A stretch of 64,000 bases of DNA from Siniperca chuatsi (Eukaryota; Chordata; Actinopteri; Centrarchiformes; Sinipercidae). Below are positions 61,386 to 64,000 of the stretch, one piece after another. The notes beneath the pieces are model-generated. The model ran no database searches. It was given only the letters and a program-made list of their open reading frames with translations, and was not told the origin of the DNA. The DNA lies in contig NC_058062.1 of the NCBI RefSeq assembly GCF_020085105.1, forward strand, positions 4,118,945 through 4,182,944, in the 5' to 3' direction. Position 1 is the first letter of the stretch, and every line of letters begins with the position of its first letter. Both the position numbers and the translations under genes were made by a program.

Positions 61386-62199
61386 TTGACGTAAAACCAA
61401 AATGGTCAGCATGACTAGATAGAGTAAATATGTGATTTTTAGTATGAACTAACTGAATACTAAAATGATTGTAGTTGTTTGTTTTTATTGTCACAGTGAT
61501 GAATTTTCATGCATACCTCAGAAAGAATACCTGCTGTGCTGCAGTAGCTTAATGGGATCCTAATAAACAAACAAGCAAACAGAGAGGCGACAGAGATGTT
61601 CCCACCTCTGCAAAGCCCTCTTAGCACCTAGTGGGAGAGCTGCTGACAGCTCTGGTCGCAGAGTCTCAGGCCTGGGCCGAGGCAGGGGAGGGCTGAAGGT
61701 TCCTGTAGCTGAGCTGTGGGTCACCGCCCGAGGCCGGGTGGAGGACGGAGGAGGACGGCTGGAGGTGATGCCAGCAGGGCAGGGTCTGAGTATGACAGAT
61801 GGAGAAGTGAACACAGGGCAAATATAGAGGGCAAGGAGGAAGGAAAGAGATAGCATGATGCACTTCTACAGTAATGTTACACAGCCGGTAAGAGTGGGTG
61901 AAGGTGATCCAGTCCAGATGGCTCAGGATAGTTAAGTTTTGTATCTGTACTTAAAGTGTATATACAAGGCTTTATGGTGTATTTAGATATGAGATGTCTT
62001 TGGACATCCAATATGATCGATTTGTTTTCTGTGCAACAATGCAAAGAAACCAGACAGCGTTGTAATTTCAGACAGACAGTTGATCTGATGGGATCGATTT
62101 TTATCACAGTTTAGGAGTCTGCACTGCAGGGCAGAGGCAATAACAGGTTGTGTTTTTCACCTGTGGCCTCCATGTTTAGCTTACTATCAACCAAAAAAA

Positions 62200-62345
62200 T
62201 GACTTGGCATGAAACTATCTATTATTTTCATTATCAATTAATCAGCTGCTTATTTTTTTGATTAATCGTTTGTTTGGCATTTTTGCTTGAATGAGTAATC
62301 GGTTATCAAATTAGCTGCCAATTAATTGACCAATCATTGCAGCTG
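62200..62345. repeat. Teleost 'TAATCGATTA' repeat fragment
   Basis: tattttcattatcaattaat, cagctgcttatttttttgat and attgaccaatcattgcagct mark terminal pieces of the family. Confidence 0.6.
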
Positions 62346-62643
62346 TAAATAAACATTTTTGTGTTTATGTGCCCATCTTTTCTTTAAACCCATTTTCAAT
62401 GTAAAATATTTGGATTTTTTAAAAGTATTAGATCTGTTGAAACTGATTTTCACTCAGATTTCATGTCCCCTCATCATCCATCCAAAAGTTGTTGTTTCGA
62501 GCTGCAAGAGGACACTGATCGCAATAGTTTAAAATGCTGTAATTAATAGAAAGTAAAGAAATAAATGTGGATTTTGTACTACTGTCTTTCCAAGTAATAC
62601 AAAAATAGAATAAATGGTTGTTTGCACTACAAATTCTGTTTTA

Positions 62644-62652
<9 letters not shown>

Positions 62653-62716
<64 letters not shown>
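62653..62716. repeat. (AT)n(GA)n compound microsatellite
   Basis: About 11 AT units (62653-62674) followed by about 21 GA units (62675-62716), uninterrupted. Confidence 0.95.
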
Positions 62717-62719
<3 letters not shown>

Positions 62720-62757
62720 ATTTTAGTCTCACCCAGCTATTTGTATTTGTTTTTTAA

Positions 62758-62990
62758 TCCATGCTAGCAGCTCTGTGAGGCTGTACTCAGCATACAGTGG
62801 TGCTTTGAGCTAAAACACAACTTGGCTTAGCATGTTAGCATGCTAACATTTGCTAATTAACACTAACACAAAGTACAGCTGAGGCTGGTGGGAATGTAAT
62901 TAGTTTGGCAGGTAATTGGTCATAAACCAAAGTATTGGACAATTCATGGCAATCCATCCAATAGCTGTTGAGATATTTCAGTCTGGACCA
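62758..62990 (+). repeat. Teleost interspersed repeat
   Basis: atccatgctagcagctctgt, gcatgctaacatttgctaat, gtcataaaccaaagtattgg and ggcaatccatccaatagctg, same family as 56305-56665. Confidence 0.7.
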
Positions 62991-64000
62991 ACGTGGTGGA
63001 CCGACTGACTGACCGACATCACCATCCTTGACAATAACTGGTTAAATAATGAGTGTTTGCTCTACAGATTCTATTTTTTTAATTTATATAGTATTATCTT
63101 ATTTTACTTTCAGCTAGATATTTGAATGATATGAGATTGTTTAATCCACTTTCCAGACTGATTTTGGTAAAATAAAAAATTTTAATAATGAAGTAGGTTT
63201 GGTGTCTTCAGAGGTATGGCATGTCCATTGGCGGCCATGTTGATGGCGAAGCCCCGGAGTCACCAAACTGGCCGTTGTGCCTGCCTCCCTGTCTCTGAGG
63301 ACGTCAGAGCTGCCTGTCAGTGTGACGCTGCTCAGATGGTCATGTTTACTGCACTCCAGAGTGAGTATTTACTGCAGTCGACAGGGCTGGCAGACCCCAC
63401 TGTCACAGCAAATGGTGCTGTTGGGAAAACAGTTGTAATGAGACTGTATCGGTCAAATGAGACTACTGAAAACCGCTTCAATCCAGAACACAGAAGTAGA
63501 AGGAGAAAGAGACAAAAGGTTGTTATGTCACAGTGATGAGTTCATTGATGAGGTTAATCTAAGAGCAGTGGAAGTTGACATTTTGGTTTAGTTTATTTTG
63601 GTGTCCATTGGGTAGATCTTCAAACTGCACCACAAAAAAAAAAAAAATTTTTTCATTTTAGCAAAAGTTGAATGTGACTTAACTTTAATTGATTTAGACG
63701 CTGTTTGTTCTATCACTCACACGTCTAGCAGCTTGACAGAGTGAGTTGGGTGTTTAACCTGAAGGATGATGATTTAATAGGCTTCCTACAGGAAATGATG
63801 TAAACCTGGTGTCTAGGAAAGGCTGGCACTCGATTATTCATGTCTGTGGAGGTACATACTGTGACTCTAAAGCTTAGCAGCTGAACTGCTGACGATGCTG
63901 CTGATTTTTGCCAGGATAAAAAGACAATGCCACGCTAATCTGTGGATCAGAATGAATCAGGGAATTTGTCAAAATGAAGTCTCCGCCGTTATCATGCTAC

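Noticed and set aside
63216-63536. 106-codon plus-strand frame near the window end
   Set aside because: No similarity to a known family or to cacng2 exon 2, and no splice acceptor in a useful phase.

Overview
The window is nuclear DNA of a ray-finned fish, most likely a percomorph teleost. Genes are split by introns with GT-AG sites, introns are full of CA/GA microsatellites and familiar teleost interspersed repeats (L2-like and RTE-like LINEs, a Tc1 transposon, hAT-like and foldback MITEs), and the anchor genes are vertebrate. No bacterial, organellar or viral gene was recognised.

Layout. Bases 1-3322 (+) hold the last five exons of eif3d. About 10 bases after its poly(A) signal begins a duplicated block (about 3.4-36 kb) whose genes all lie on the minus strand. 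It contains one complete cytosolic sulfotransferase gene (3979-6552), a complete apolipoprotein-L-like gene (copy A, 8325-15551, with a 20-base first coding exon), a truncated apoL fragment (copy C, 17185-17798), a sulfotransferase pseudogene that lost three of six exons (19213-19780), and two more apoL-like copies with open large exons but no recognisable first exon (copy B, 22262-24882; copy D, 31824-34467). A/B share one 3' flank (with the sulfotransferase) and C/D share another, so there were at least two rounds of duplication.

Mobile DNA dates these events. A 4.5-kb L2-like LINE (26197-30713) sits in the C/D flank, and copy C keeps the uninterrupted empty site. An RTE-like LINE tail is nested in that L2 with a perfect 16-bp target duplication (29900-30612). 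A 1321-bp Tc1 element (34623-35943) lies at a TA that is single in copy B. 

From about 36 to 47 kb I see only repeats and unassigned intergenic DNA. The 5' region and first coding exon of cacng2 (stargazin, a TARP AMPA-receptor subunit) follow at about 47.4-49.8 kb (+), and the rest of the window (49787-64000) is the start of its long first intron. EIF3D next to CACNG2 in the same orientation matches human 22q12, where APOL genes are nearby but not between the two. In this fish the sulfotransferase/apoL cluster lies between them.

The genes do not form an operon or one pathway: eif3d is a translation factor, the sulfotransferase a phase-II conjugating enzyme, the apoL-like proteins membrane-active lipid-associated proteins, and cacng2 a synaptic receptor subunit. 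Repeat family names are given from memory of teleost repeats and were not checked against a library.
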